Assembly (NCBI GenBank): GCA_029624765.1
Contig: JARSSO010000060.1
Location: forward strand, 1 to 42,238
Source of the DNA: Candidatus Contendibacter sp.
Lineage (GTDB): Bacteria > Pseudomonadota > Gammaproteobacteria > Competibacterales > Competibacteraceae
Direction of reading: 5' to 3'
DNA length: 42,238 bases
A program made the translations under genes and the position numbers. This document shows, one piece after another, positions 16,945 through 23,990 of this stretch; the stretch's first letter is position 1, and every line of letters begins with the position of its first letter. The notes under the pieces are model-generated. The model was not told the origin of the DNA, did not search any database, and saw only the letters and a list, made by a program, of their open reading frames with translations.

Positions 16945-18546
16945 ATGCGCTTTTTCAATACCGCCGGACCGGTCAATCCCGCCCTGCATTACGCGCTGCC
17001 GCCCCTGTCCCGCATCGACCTGGACGACGTGTTGCAACTGATCGAGCAACAGAAATATTTCGTCCTGCACGCGCCCCGGCAGACCGGCAAAACGTCGGTG
17101 CTGCTGGCGCTGATGGAATTGCTCAATCGCGGGGAACGCTATCGCTGCCTGTACGCGAACATCGAAGGCGCGCAGGCGTATCGCGGCAACGTGGACGCCG
17201 CCCTGCGCACGGTGGTGATGCACTTGGCGACCGTTGCCGAGGTATATTTGAACGAGCGACGGTTCAAGGGCTGGGCGCTGGCGGCGGTGCGGGAGCAGGG
17301 CGGCGGCGGGGCGCTGACCGCGACGTTGACCCGCTGGTCGCTGGCGAGCGATTTGCCAGTGGTGCTGCTGCTGGACGAAGTGGATGCCTTGGTGGGCGAT
17401 GCCCTGATTTCGTTGCTGCGCCAGATCCGCGCCGGCTACGCCCAGCGACCGCGCGCATTCCCGCAAACCGTGATCCTGTGCGGCGTCCGCGACGTGCGCG
17501 ACTACCGCCTCCACACCGCCGAACGGGAAGTCATTACCGGCGGTTCGGCGTTCAACATCAAGGCTGAATCGCTGCGGTTGGGCAATTTCCGCCGGGACGA
17601 GGTGGAGACGTTGTACCGGCAACATACTCTGGAAACCGGCCAGGAATTCGCCGCTGACGTGCTGGATCGGGTTTGGGAGTTGACGCGCGGTCAGCCCTGG
17701 CTGGTCAATGCGCTCGCCTACGAGGTTTGCTTCAAGCTGACAGTCGGTCGGGACCGCGGCCGGCCGATCTCGGTCGAAAGGATCGAAGAGGCCAAGGAAA
17801 ATCTGATTCAGCGCCGGGAAACGCATCTCGATCAGTTGGCGGACAAGCTGCGCGAACCCCGGGTCCGCCGGGTGATCGCTCCCCTGTTGGGGAATACCGA
17901 GCTGGCGGAGGATTTGCCCTCGGACGATCTGCAATACGTCATCGATCTGGGTCTGGTGAGTCGGGAGGCGGCGGGGCCGGTCGTCGCCAACCGCATTTAT
18001 CAGGAAATCATCCCGCGCGAATTGAGCACCATCGTCCAGGCCAATTTCGAGGCGCAATTTCAGCCGGCCTGGTACATCGCCGCCGATGGCCGGTTGGATG
18101 CGAGCAAGTTGCTGAATACTTTCCAGCAGTTTTTCCGGGAACACGCCGACAGTTGGCTGGAGCGGTTCGATTACAGGGAAGCCGGGCCGCAATTGCTGTT
18201 GCAGGCGTTTCTGCAACGGATCGTGAACGGCGGCGGACGGATCGACCGGGAATATGGCTTGGGACGGAAACGAACGGATTTATTGGTGCAATGGCCGCTG
18301 GATAAAGCGCGGGGTTTTCTCGGTCCGGTGCAGCGGGTAGTGCTCGAGTTGAAGTTGCTCCACAAATCGTTCGACGCCACCCTGCGGGAGGGGCTGGCGC
18401 AAACCGCCGATTATCTGGACCGCACCGGCACCGACGAAGGACACCTGCTGATCTTCGACCGCGCGCCCGGCGTGCCGTGGGAACGGAAGATTTTTCAGCG
18501 CGAGGAATCGCATGGCGCTTACCGGATTCGGGTGTGGGGGATGTAG
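16945..18546 (+). CDS. AAA-type ATPase with C-terminal nuclease-like domain
   Basis: The 533-residue protein has an AAA/STAND-like P-loop domain: Walker A HAPRQTGKTSVLLALM near residue 45, Walker B PVVLLLDEVDALVGD near 145, a CGVRDVRDYRL sensor region and a winged-helix-like part (LGNFRRDEVETLYRQH). The last 150 residues contain EYGLGRKRTDLLVQWP and RVVLELKLLHKSF, an arrangement (E, D, ExK) that fits the PD-(D/E)XK fold seen in this AAA-like family. Metal-dependent nuclease activity is a prediction only. GGAG seven bases upstream of ATG 16945 supports the start. The gene ends 65 bases before the distal end of the CRISPR array and points toward it. It could be a mobile or defence gene. Confidence 0.8.
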   Translation: MRFFNTAGPVNPALHYALPPLSRIDLDDVLQLIEQQKYFVLHAPRQTGKTSVLLALMELLNRGERYRCLYANIEGAQAYRGNVDAALRTVVMHLATVAEVYLNERRFKGWALAAVREQGGGGALTATLTRWSLASDLPVVLLLDEVDALVGDALISLLRQIRAGYAQRPRAFPQTVILCGVRDVRDYRLHTAEREVITGGSAFNIKAESLRLGNFRRDEVETLYRQHTLETGQEFAADVLDRVWELTRGQPWLVNALAYEVCFKLTVGRDRGRPISVERIEEAKENLIQRRETHLDQLADKLREPRVRRVIAPLLGNTELAEDLPSDDLQYVIDLGLVSREAAGPVVANRIYQEIIPRELSTIVQANFEAQFQPAWYIAADGRLDASKLLNTFQQFFREHADSWLERFDYREAGPQLLLQAFLQRIVNGGGRIDREYGLGRKRTDLLVQWPLDKARGFLGPVQRVVLELKLLHKSFDATLREGLAQTADYLDRTGTDEGHLLIFDRAPGVPWERKIFQREESHGAYRIRVWGM

Positions 18547-18611
18547 GGCATATGCACCAGTAACGACGGCCGAATCCAACTGAAGCTGGAAGTCAAGCAA
18601 ACCACGAGGCT

Positions 18612-20010
18612 ATTTCAATCCGCGCCCGCCAATTACGGCGGGCGAATCTCACCAGCACACCCGGCGAATTCGGAAACGGGAACAGGTTTCAATCCGCGCC
18701 CGCCAATTACGGCGGGCGAATCCCTCTCCATTTCACAACGCGGCCAAGGCGAGCCTGTTTCAATCCGCGCCCGCCAATTACGGCGGGCGAATCGAGGGAT
18801 GCACGTTTTAAACGTTTTGAGATAGTGAGTTTCAATCCGCGCCCGCCAATTACGGCGGGCGAATCTCCTCGTTGACCTGCCTATAGTATACGACAGATCA
18901 GTTTCAATCCGCGCCCGCCAATTACGGCGGGCGAATCGGCAATCCCTATGCGCACGGTCATCGTCGGTATCCCGGTTTCAATCCGCGCCCGCCAATTACG
19001 GCGGGCGAATCCGGTCAGGTCCAGATCAACCGCGCGGTTCTTGACGTTTCAATCCGCGCCCGCCAATTACGGCGGGCGAATCCCGCTGGCGGGCGTGGTT
19101 GCGGACGTGGGGAGCACGTTTCAATCCGCGCCCGCCAATTACGGCGGGCGAATCCCGCAAACCGCCAGCCTGGCCGATGGACTGCTCAGTTTCAATCCGC
19201 GCCCGCCAATTACGGCGGGCGAATCGACAGAAATGATTTCACGTCCACAAATCGAATCGTGTTTCAATCCGCGCCCGCCAATTACGGCGGGCGAATCGGA
19301 CCAGCGCCGTCCGCCCGGTGGCGGCGATGCTGTTTCAATCCGCGCCCGCCAATTACGGCGGGCGAATCGCGCGTCCAACTCGGAAATCCCCCGTCTACGT
19401 AGTTTCAATCCGCGCCCGCCAATTACGGCGGGCGAATCCACCGTCCCGTCGTAGTAGGCCTCGGACTGAGACGTTTCAATCCGCGCCCGCCAATTACGGC
19501 GGGCGAATCCCGCGTCTGCCCCCGGCGGAAGTAGGGGAAGAAGGGTTTCAATCCGCGCCCGCCAATTACGGCGGGCGAATCCTGGCACCCGCGCTGCCGT
19601 GACCCTGCCAGCCAAGTTTCAATCCGCGCCCGCCAATTACGGCGGGCGAATCCGCCGAGGCGGAACAAAAGGGCTGGGGGGACAAATGTTTCAATCCGCG
19701 CCCGCCAATTACGGCGGGCGAATCTTGGGGAGCGCGGTCCCATCGGGCGCGACCACGGAGTTTCAATCCGCGCCCGCCAATTACGGCGGGCGAATCAAAA
19801 ACAGGCCGAGCAGGTGGATGCGGCAGTCAAGTTTCAATCCGCGCCCGCCAATTACGGCGGGCGAATCTTCGGCTGAACGCCGCGAAGGCGCGGAATGACC
19901 GGTTTCAATCCGCGCCCGCCAATTACGACGGGCGAATCCCGACGGCGACGCCCACGCCTATTTGACCTTGGCCGTTTCAATCCGCGCCCGCCAATTACGG
20001 CGGGCGGATC
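18612..20010 (-). CRISPR. Type I-C CRISPR array, 20 repeats and 19 spacers
   Basis: Twenty repeats of 37 bases (plus strand begins GTTTCAATCCGCGCCCGCCA and ends GCGGGCGAATC) start at 18612, 18686, 18757, 18829, 18901, 18975, 19046, 19118, 19189, 19261, 19332, 19402, 19473, 19545, 19616, 19688, 19760, 19831, 19902 and 19974. Spacers are 33 to 37 bases. The inner GCGCCCGCC/GGCGGGCG arms form the hairpin. Type I-C repeats end in ATTGAAAC, so crRNA is read on the minus strand, the same direction as the cas genes. Three repeats are altered: the distal one has A for G at its end (18612), 19902 has an A for G in the stem, and 19974 has G for A near its edge. No leader is present, because the last repeat touches the cas4 frame. 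Transcription is likely to come from the cas operon. Confidence 0.97.
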
Positions 20011-20565
20011 CAACAGCGAGCATTCCTTGCACCGTTCGTCCGCTACCGGCGGCGGCAGATGTCCGCTGACCAGCATCGCCCGAATCTTGGGGACCATTTC
20101 CTCCACCGTGGCGCGCAATGCGGCCGTGATCGCCACTTCTCGCCGTCGCCGGGAACTGTGGTGAAAAACCGCGCCGCGCGGCACGGATCGGCCGAGCATC
20201 TCCTCCAGGCACATCGCCTGTGCCGCCACCTGCAAGTCGTCGTGTTGCCGGGCGCGGCGCGGGCCGTGCTTGTACTCCACCGGAAAAGGCGTGCCGTCGG
20301 GCAGAAATTCCACCACGTCCGCCCGCCCGACCAAGCCCAACCGCCGCGAGTACAGCGGCAAGGCACGTTCGACGCGAACCTCGCCCTCGGCCCGGCTTTC
20401 CGGCGTATCCACCTGCTCGTGCACCGCGTGCCCACGCAAGGTGTACACGTTCTCGTCCCATGCCTGCTCGGCGTGAATCAACGCGCACTGATGCGGGCAA
20501 TAGCTGTAGTGCTGAAGCGCCGAGATCGCTATCGCGTCGTCCAACTCGTCGTCCGGCGCGGCCAT
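19852..20565 (-). CDS. cas4: Truncated Cas4 fused to CRISPR repeat sequence
   Basis: Residues 1-185 are authentic Cas4: YSYCPHQCALIH with the first iron-sulfur cysteine, the RecB nuclease residues in GRADVVEF and PVEYKHG, QVAAQAMCLEEML, and the C-terminal CKECSLL. After that the frame enters the CRISPR repeat at 20010 and continues for 52 residues (PPAVIGGRGLK twice plus spacer-coded residues) to a TAA inside the repeat at 19852. Cas4 normally continues after CSLxD with a final Cys-x-Pro that completes the 4Fe-4S cluster; that part is missing. Cas4 trims prespacers for Cas1-Cas2, and neither is present here. The gene follows cas7 by six bases. The product is probably inactive in adaptation. 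Confidence 0.9.
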   Translation of the reverse strand: MAAPDDELDDAIAISALQHYSYCPHQCALIHAEQAWDENVYTLRGHAVHEQVDTPESRAEGEVRVERALPLYSRRLGLVGRADVVEFLPDGTPFPVEYKHGPRRARQHDDLQVAAQAMCLEEMLGRSVPRGAVFHHSSRRRREVAITAALRATVEEMVPKIRAMLVSGHLPPPVADERCKECSLLDPPAVIGGRGLKRPRSNRRGRRRRDSPVVIGGRGLKPVIPRLRGVQPKIRPP

Positions 20566-20571
20566 GACGCT

Positions 20572-21459
20572 TTACCCGACCAGCCGCAACAGGGTCATTC
20601 CTTCCGGCGGGCCCGATTCATCCACCGTGACCGTGTAATCGTTGAAGGCGCGCGGTGTGCCGGCGGGATCGCGCAAATTCACCGCAATCCGCTCGAACAG
20701 GCGATGCGCGGGTGCGTTGCCCAACGCGGTGGCGTGCTGGAACACGTACAAACCGCGCGTCGTCATCTGCCCACGAGCGGCGGAATGATCGTGCTTGAAC
20801 ATGCTGCCCAAGGCTTCCCACAACAGCGCCAAGTCCTCATCCGAGAATCCGGTCTGCGCCGCCAGATGCGCCGAGATAAAGCCGTGCGCCCGGTACAGGC
20901 CATAGGGCACCGTGAACTTGCGGCCCATCGTGCGATTGTCGCCTTGTTGGGCTTCGGCTTCTTTTTCGGTGGCGACCGCCATGCGAGTAATCGAATGTTC
21001 CGCCGGGGTAATCGGGTCGAAGCTGCGAGCGAAGGTCAGTTGCACCGGACCACGCACCTGGCCGCAATTGATGCCGGTGGACATCACGGCTCCGAAGGTA
21101 CGCACGTCGTAGAAATTGCCGCACATCCACGCCCGTGCTTTTTCCACCTCGCCACCACTTCCCTTGCGCTTGCCGCCTTCGCCGGACAGCGCAAATCCCA
21201 ACGCTTGGTAGGCTCGCTCATGCTGCCGGTTCAACACCGCTTTCTCCTTGACGTAAATCTCGAACAGCGGTTGCTCGCCCTGTTTGAGTCCCACGTAATT
21301 GCGCACCTTGCGCTTCAAGCAAACATCGGTGACCAGCCCGTGGCCGGTTTGCGGGTCCATGCGCGGCATGTTGCCGGCGTCCGGGTCACCGTTGGGGTTG
21401 CCGTCGATCACATCGAACAGCAACACGAAGTCGTAACGGTTCTTGATCGAGTCAGTCAT
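20572..21459 (-). CDS. cas7: Type I-C backbone protein Cas7 (Csd2)
   Basis: The 295-residue protein starts MTDSIKNRYDFVLLFDVIDG and contains the classic Csd2 block NPNGDPDAGNMPRMDPQTGH, VTDVCLKRKVRNYV, then FGAVMSTGINCGQVRGPVQL and a C-terminal FNDYTVTVDESGPPEGM. Six or seven copies of Cas7 normally coat the crRNA spacer in type I-C Cascade. Length and motifs look intact. The start overlaps the end of cas8c by eight bases (21452-21459), which implies translational coupling. It is six bases upstream of cas4. Confidence 0.96.
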   Translation of the reverse strand: MTDSIKNRYDFVLLFDVIDGNPNGDPDAGNMPRMDPQTGHGLVTDVCLKRKVRNYVGLKQGEQPLFEIYVKEKAVLNRQHERAYQALGFALSGEGGKRKGSGGEVEKARAWMCGNFYDVRTFGAVMSTGINCGQVRGPVQLTFARSFDPITPAEHSITRMAVATEKEAEAQQGDNRTMGRKFTVPYGLYRAHGFISAHLAAQTGFSDEDLALLWEALGSMFKHDHSAARGQMTTRGLYVFQHATALGNAPAHRLFERIAVNLRDPAGTPRAFNDYTVTVDESGPPEGMTLLRLVG

Positions 21460-21844
21460 GGTCGAGCGCTCCCTGATCAGCAGTTTGATTATCCGAAGAT
21501 TTCCGAGTGAAAAAATCTTGTCGTTGATGGTAGTAACCGATGGCGAACCGCCCCTGATCGTCCAGGTTCAGATGCGCCGGAAATTGGGTGACCGCTTCCA
21601 ATATCTGGCCGATCAAGCTTTCCAGCCAGATCACTTGTCCGGCCGCCAGTTTGTTCACATGGTGATTTTTCAGCTTCAACAGATACGGGAAAGCGGTAAC
21701 CGGCGTGGCCGAGGCGGCGCCGTAAAACCGGTCGCGGATGGTGGCGTTCAGACCGGGACTGGCCAGTTCCTGGGCGCGTTCCAGCACGGAGAACAATCGG
21801 CCCAAGCGATAGCCGATGTTGGGATTTTGTGGATCGAGCGACAC
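21452..21844 (-). CDS. Cas11c small subunit from an internal start in cas8c
   Basis: In type I-C systems the small subunit Cas11c is made from an internal start inside cas8c. Here GTG at 21842-21844 is in frame with the cas8c C-terminus and has a perfect AGGAGG (21850-21855) five bases upstream. The product would be 130 residues, beginning MSLDPQNPNIGYRLGRLFSV and ending near QTADQGALDHD, which matches the expected position and length. The start lies downstream of the in-frame TGA at 22079-22081, so Cas11c could still be made even though full Cas8c cannot. Expression itself is inferred, not shown. Confidence 0.75.
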   Translation of the reverse strand: MSLDPQNPNIGYRLGRLFSVLERAQELASPGLNATIRDRFYGAASATPVTAFPYLLKLKNHHVNKLAAGQVIWLESLIGQILEAVTQFPAHLNLDDQGRFAIGYYHQRQDFFTRKSSDNQTADQGALDHD

Positions 21845-22075
21845 GTCAACCTCCTGTTTAGCGGGACCAAATCGAGCGTTGCGGACCAGTACGGCCTTGA
21901 TCAAGGCCGCGCGGACATAATTAACCGCGCCCTGTTCGGCGCGGATGCGTTGCAAGGCGGCGACCAGCAGGGTCTGCGGATACGGTGTTCCGGCAAGAAT
22001 CGCGCGCAGCACTTCACCGGCCAGCAGCGGCGGGATGTTCTCGCTTTTGCCTTGGGCGGCGGTCGCCACCAACAA
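21452..22075 (-). pseudogene. cas8c: Cas8c (Csd1), C-terminal part after an in-frame stop
   Basis: This frame continues cas8c directly after the TGA at 22079-22081: RLLVATAAQGKSENIPPLLA, GEVLRAILAGTPYPQTLLVA, then the Cas11c region. Csd1 proteins are about 580-620 residues; the two parts together give 588, so only one codon is disrupted and no reading-frame change is present. A TTG at 22075 could start a 207-residue product, but no Shine-Dalgarno precedes it, so separate translation of the whole fragment is unlikely. The Cas11c start inside it (21844) is much better. The end overlaps the cas7 start. Confidence 0.8.
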
Positions 22076-22078
22076 GCG

Positions 22079-23221
22079 TCACAGCGGCAAGTATTCCGGA
22101 TCGCGGGGAGACCGGACGATGGCGAGATCGTCGAAATGTTGGCGGATGTTCGTCGCCAGTTCGCGCACCGTACTCACATTCCACAGCCGCACGGCAAGAC
22201 GGGCATTGTTTGGGGCGAGGCCCAGCACGAAAAAGCGGGTTTCGTCCTCGTTCAACGGACGCACACCCGTTTTTGGCGCTTCGTATAGCGTTCTGACCGC
22301 TTCTACTCCGCGTGCCGGATCGTCGGGGTCCGGTTGCAGCCAATCGGCGAATAATTCCTCGGCGGGATCGGGCTTTTCGGCCCAGAACACGAAGGTATCC
22401 TCGCCGACCAGCAATTTCTGGCTGGAATCGGTACGCAACAGATAATTGAGCGCGGTGGTGTAGACGAACGCGGCGTATTCGCCCACGGGGGCATTTTGGC
22501 CCTGTTCTTTACCGTGAGAACAGGCGGCGGTGAAATTGAAGGAGAAGAGATTCGCCCCGCTGCTCTGCGCGCCGCGCACGCCCTTGATCGCGGGGTGCAG
22601 ACGGGCGATGACATCCAGATTTCCGCTGACCAGACAGCGGTTGCGAACGGTGGCGGTATCTCGTTCAGTCGCCACAACCGCTTGCCGTACCGCTTCCCGC
22701 TGACAGATCAGTTGCAGATCGCCATCCAAGCGGAAACTGAGCGACTCAGTGGTTTTGTTCAATTCCGGCCAGAGCGGATGGGTAAAAACCTCGCAGAAAT
22801 CACCCCGTTCCAGAAACGCCAGCGCGGCCCGTACTCCATCGTCATCGATGGGGAGCGGAAAAACATCATGGATGCGCTGAATGAACACGCGGTGCGCTTC
22901 GCGAGTGCGCTCCTGTTCTTTTTCGAGCTTGGCGGCGTCCAATTTCGCGGCGCGCGTTTCACTCACCACGCCCAGCACGTAGCCCAAACCGTCCCATAAC
23001 AGGTTGGCTGCTACCCCAGACGTGCGTTTGACTCCCTGCGGCACGACGAACGGTCGCCCCTTGTCTCGCTTGTTGTTCCCGTCGCGGGTGTCCTCGATGT
23101 CCACGAAACGCCCGTCCCGATCCAACACGATGACGAACGGAATCGCCTTGCGCTCGAAACCCGGCGGCGGCAGTTCCTCCTCTTGCCGGCGGTAATACTC
23201 GCAAAGGGCGTGCAGGATCAT
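22079..23221 (-). CDS. cas8c: Cas8c (Csd1), N-terminal 380 residues ending at an in-frame TGA
   Basis: The product starts MILHALCEYYRRQEEELPPP and shows Csd1 features: IPFVIVLDRDGRFVDIEDT, FVVPQGVKRTSGVAANLLWD, FTAACSHGKEQGQNAPVGEY (crRNA-complex region) and FFVLGLAPNNARLAVRLW. It stops at DPEYLPL-TGA; relatives are expected to read ...L-Trp-R-L-L here, so a single TGG to TGA change explains the stop. Cas8c recognises the PAM and Cas3 docks on it, and its C-terminal bundle is lost in this product. The start overlaps the cas5 stop by four bases (ATGA). A sequencing error is a real alternative and would restore a normal 588-residue gene. Confidence 0.88.
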   Translation of the reverse strand: MILHALCEYYRRQEEELPPPGFERKAIPFVIVLDRDGRFVDIEDTRDGNNKRDKGRPFVVPQGVKRTSGVAANLLWDGLGYVLGVVSETRAAKLDAAKLEKEQERTREAHRVFIQRIHDVFPLPIDDDGVRAALAFLERGDFCEVFTHPLWPELNKTTESLSFRLDGDLQLICQREAVRQAVVATERDTATVRNRCLVSGNLDVIARLHPAIKGVRGAQSSGANLFSFNFTAACSHGKEQGQNAPVGEYAAFVYTTALNYLLRTDSSQKLLVGEDTFVFWAEKPDPAEELFADWLQPDPDDPARGVEAVRTLYEAPKTGVRPLNEDETRFFVLGLAPNNARLAVRLWNVSTVRELATNIRQHFDDLAIVRSPRDPEYLPL

Positions 23222-23889
23222 CGAACGATCTCCGTGCTATCCCAATCCGGTATCCGCACCACGCCGTTGTCGAGTTGGGCGCGGAAGAAGCATGGCGTTG
23301 GCTCGGAACCGCGATACTCCAGGTCGTACAGCATCCAGCCCAGATCGCGGCTGTCGGCAATCGGTTCCGGCCACGGCCCGGCGGGGTCCACCCAGGCGAA
23401 CGCCGCCGAAAATTCCCGGCAGCCCAAGTAGGGTTGGTTGAAGCACTGGCCTTTCTCGGCGCGGCGGCGGAACATGGCTGCGTACTTGGCGAGCGTGTCG
23501 TCGGGACCGGCCTGATCGGTCAACTCGAACCGGGCGTGAATCAGATAATCCATCTCGCGCAACAGCAGCGCGGCGCGCTGTTGCCGATCTTCGTCGGCGT
23601 ATAGCCCCAGTGCGCCCTTGCCCCGATTCATCACGGTTTTGACGTTGTCCACCGAGACAACATTGGCGACCTCATTGCGGCGTATCGAACCCCAGCGAAT
23701 CGGTTTGAGCACGTCGATCCGGGTTACCCGCCAGACGATTTGCGGCTTCCACAAAATCGCCTCCAGAACGCCACGCGCGGCGGAGGGTGTCATTACGTCG
23801 TAGGAAACCCGCTCCACCTTCATCTCCGGGCGGGTGAAACAGGCGTAATCGCCCCATACCCGCAAGCGCACCGCGTTGTCCTGCGTCAT
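23218..23889 (-). CDS. cas5c: Type I-C Cas5 (Cas5c) pre-crRNA endonuclease
   Basis: The 223-residue protein has the Cas5c pattern: VRLRVWGDYACFTRPEMKVE, YDVMTPSAARGVLEAILWKP, a basic QIVWRVTRIDVLKPIRWGSI, and FNQPYLGCREFSAAFAW. In type I-C, which has no Cas6, Cas5c cuts the repeat hairpin to make crRNA and then caps the 5' handle in Cascade. Length is normal and no damage is visible. AGGAGG five bases before ATG 23889 is a strong ribosome binding site. The gene overlaps cas8c by four bases and lies 100 bases after cas3; that gap holds a REP-like hairpin. Confidence 0.95.
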   Translation of the reverse strand: MTQDNAVRLRVWGDYACFTRPEMKVERVSYDVMTPSAARGVLEAILWKPQIVWRVTRIDVLKPIRWGSIRRNEVANVVSVDNVKTVMNRGKGALGLYADEDRQQRAALLLREMDYLIHARFELTDQAGPDDTLAKYAAMFRRRAEKGQCFNQPYLGCREFSAAFAWVDPAGPWPEPIADSRDLGWMLYDLEYRGSEPTPCFFRAQLDNGVVRIPDWDSTEIVR

Positions 23890-23938
23890 TGCAGCCTCCT
23901 GTTCTCAAAGACGTTTCGGCTAGCCATTGCAAAATAAC

Positions 23939-23976
23939 CCTCACCCCTGCCCCTCTCCCGCAAGCGGGCGAGGGGT
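23939..23976. repeat. REP-like hairpin repeat between cas3 and cas5
   Basis: CCCTCACCCCTGCCCCTCTC followed by CCGCAAGCGGGCGAGGGG forms a stem of 12 pairs with one mismatch (23950-23975). It belongs to the same repeat family as 31169-31253. Placed between cas3 and cas5 it could reduce read-through or protect the distal cas mRNA. Confidence 0.75.
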
Positions 23977-23990
23977 TCTTGTACGGTCCA

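Noticed and set aside
18547..18611. CRISPR leader on the left side of the array
   Set aside because: Only 65 bases are available, with no AT-rich leader look, and type I-C repeat orientation (ATTGAAAC at the 3' end) puts the leader on the cas side.
18948..19615. Open frames across the CRISPR array on both strands
   Set aside because: They only translate the repeat (for example FQSAPANYGGRI or DSPAVIGGRGLK) because the repeat-spacer unit is often a multiple of three.
22079..22081. Selenocysteine or Trp recoding of the TGA in cas8c
   Set aside because: No stem-loop typical for Sec insertion was recognised after the codon, Trp is expected in relatives, and many genes in the window end with TGA.
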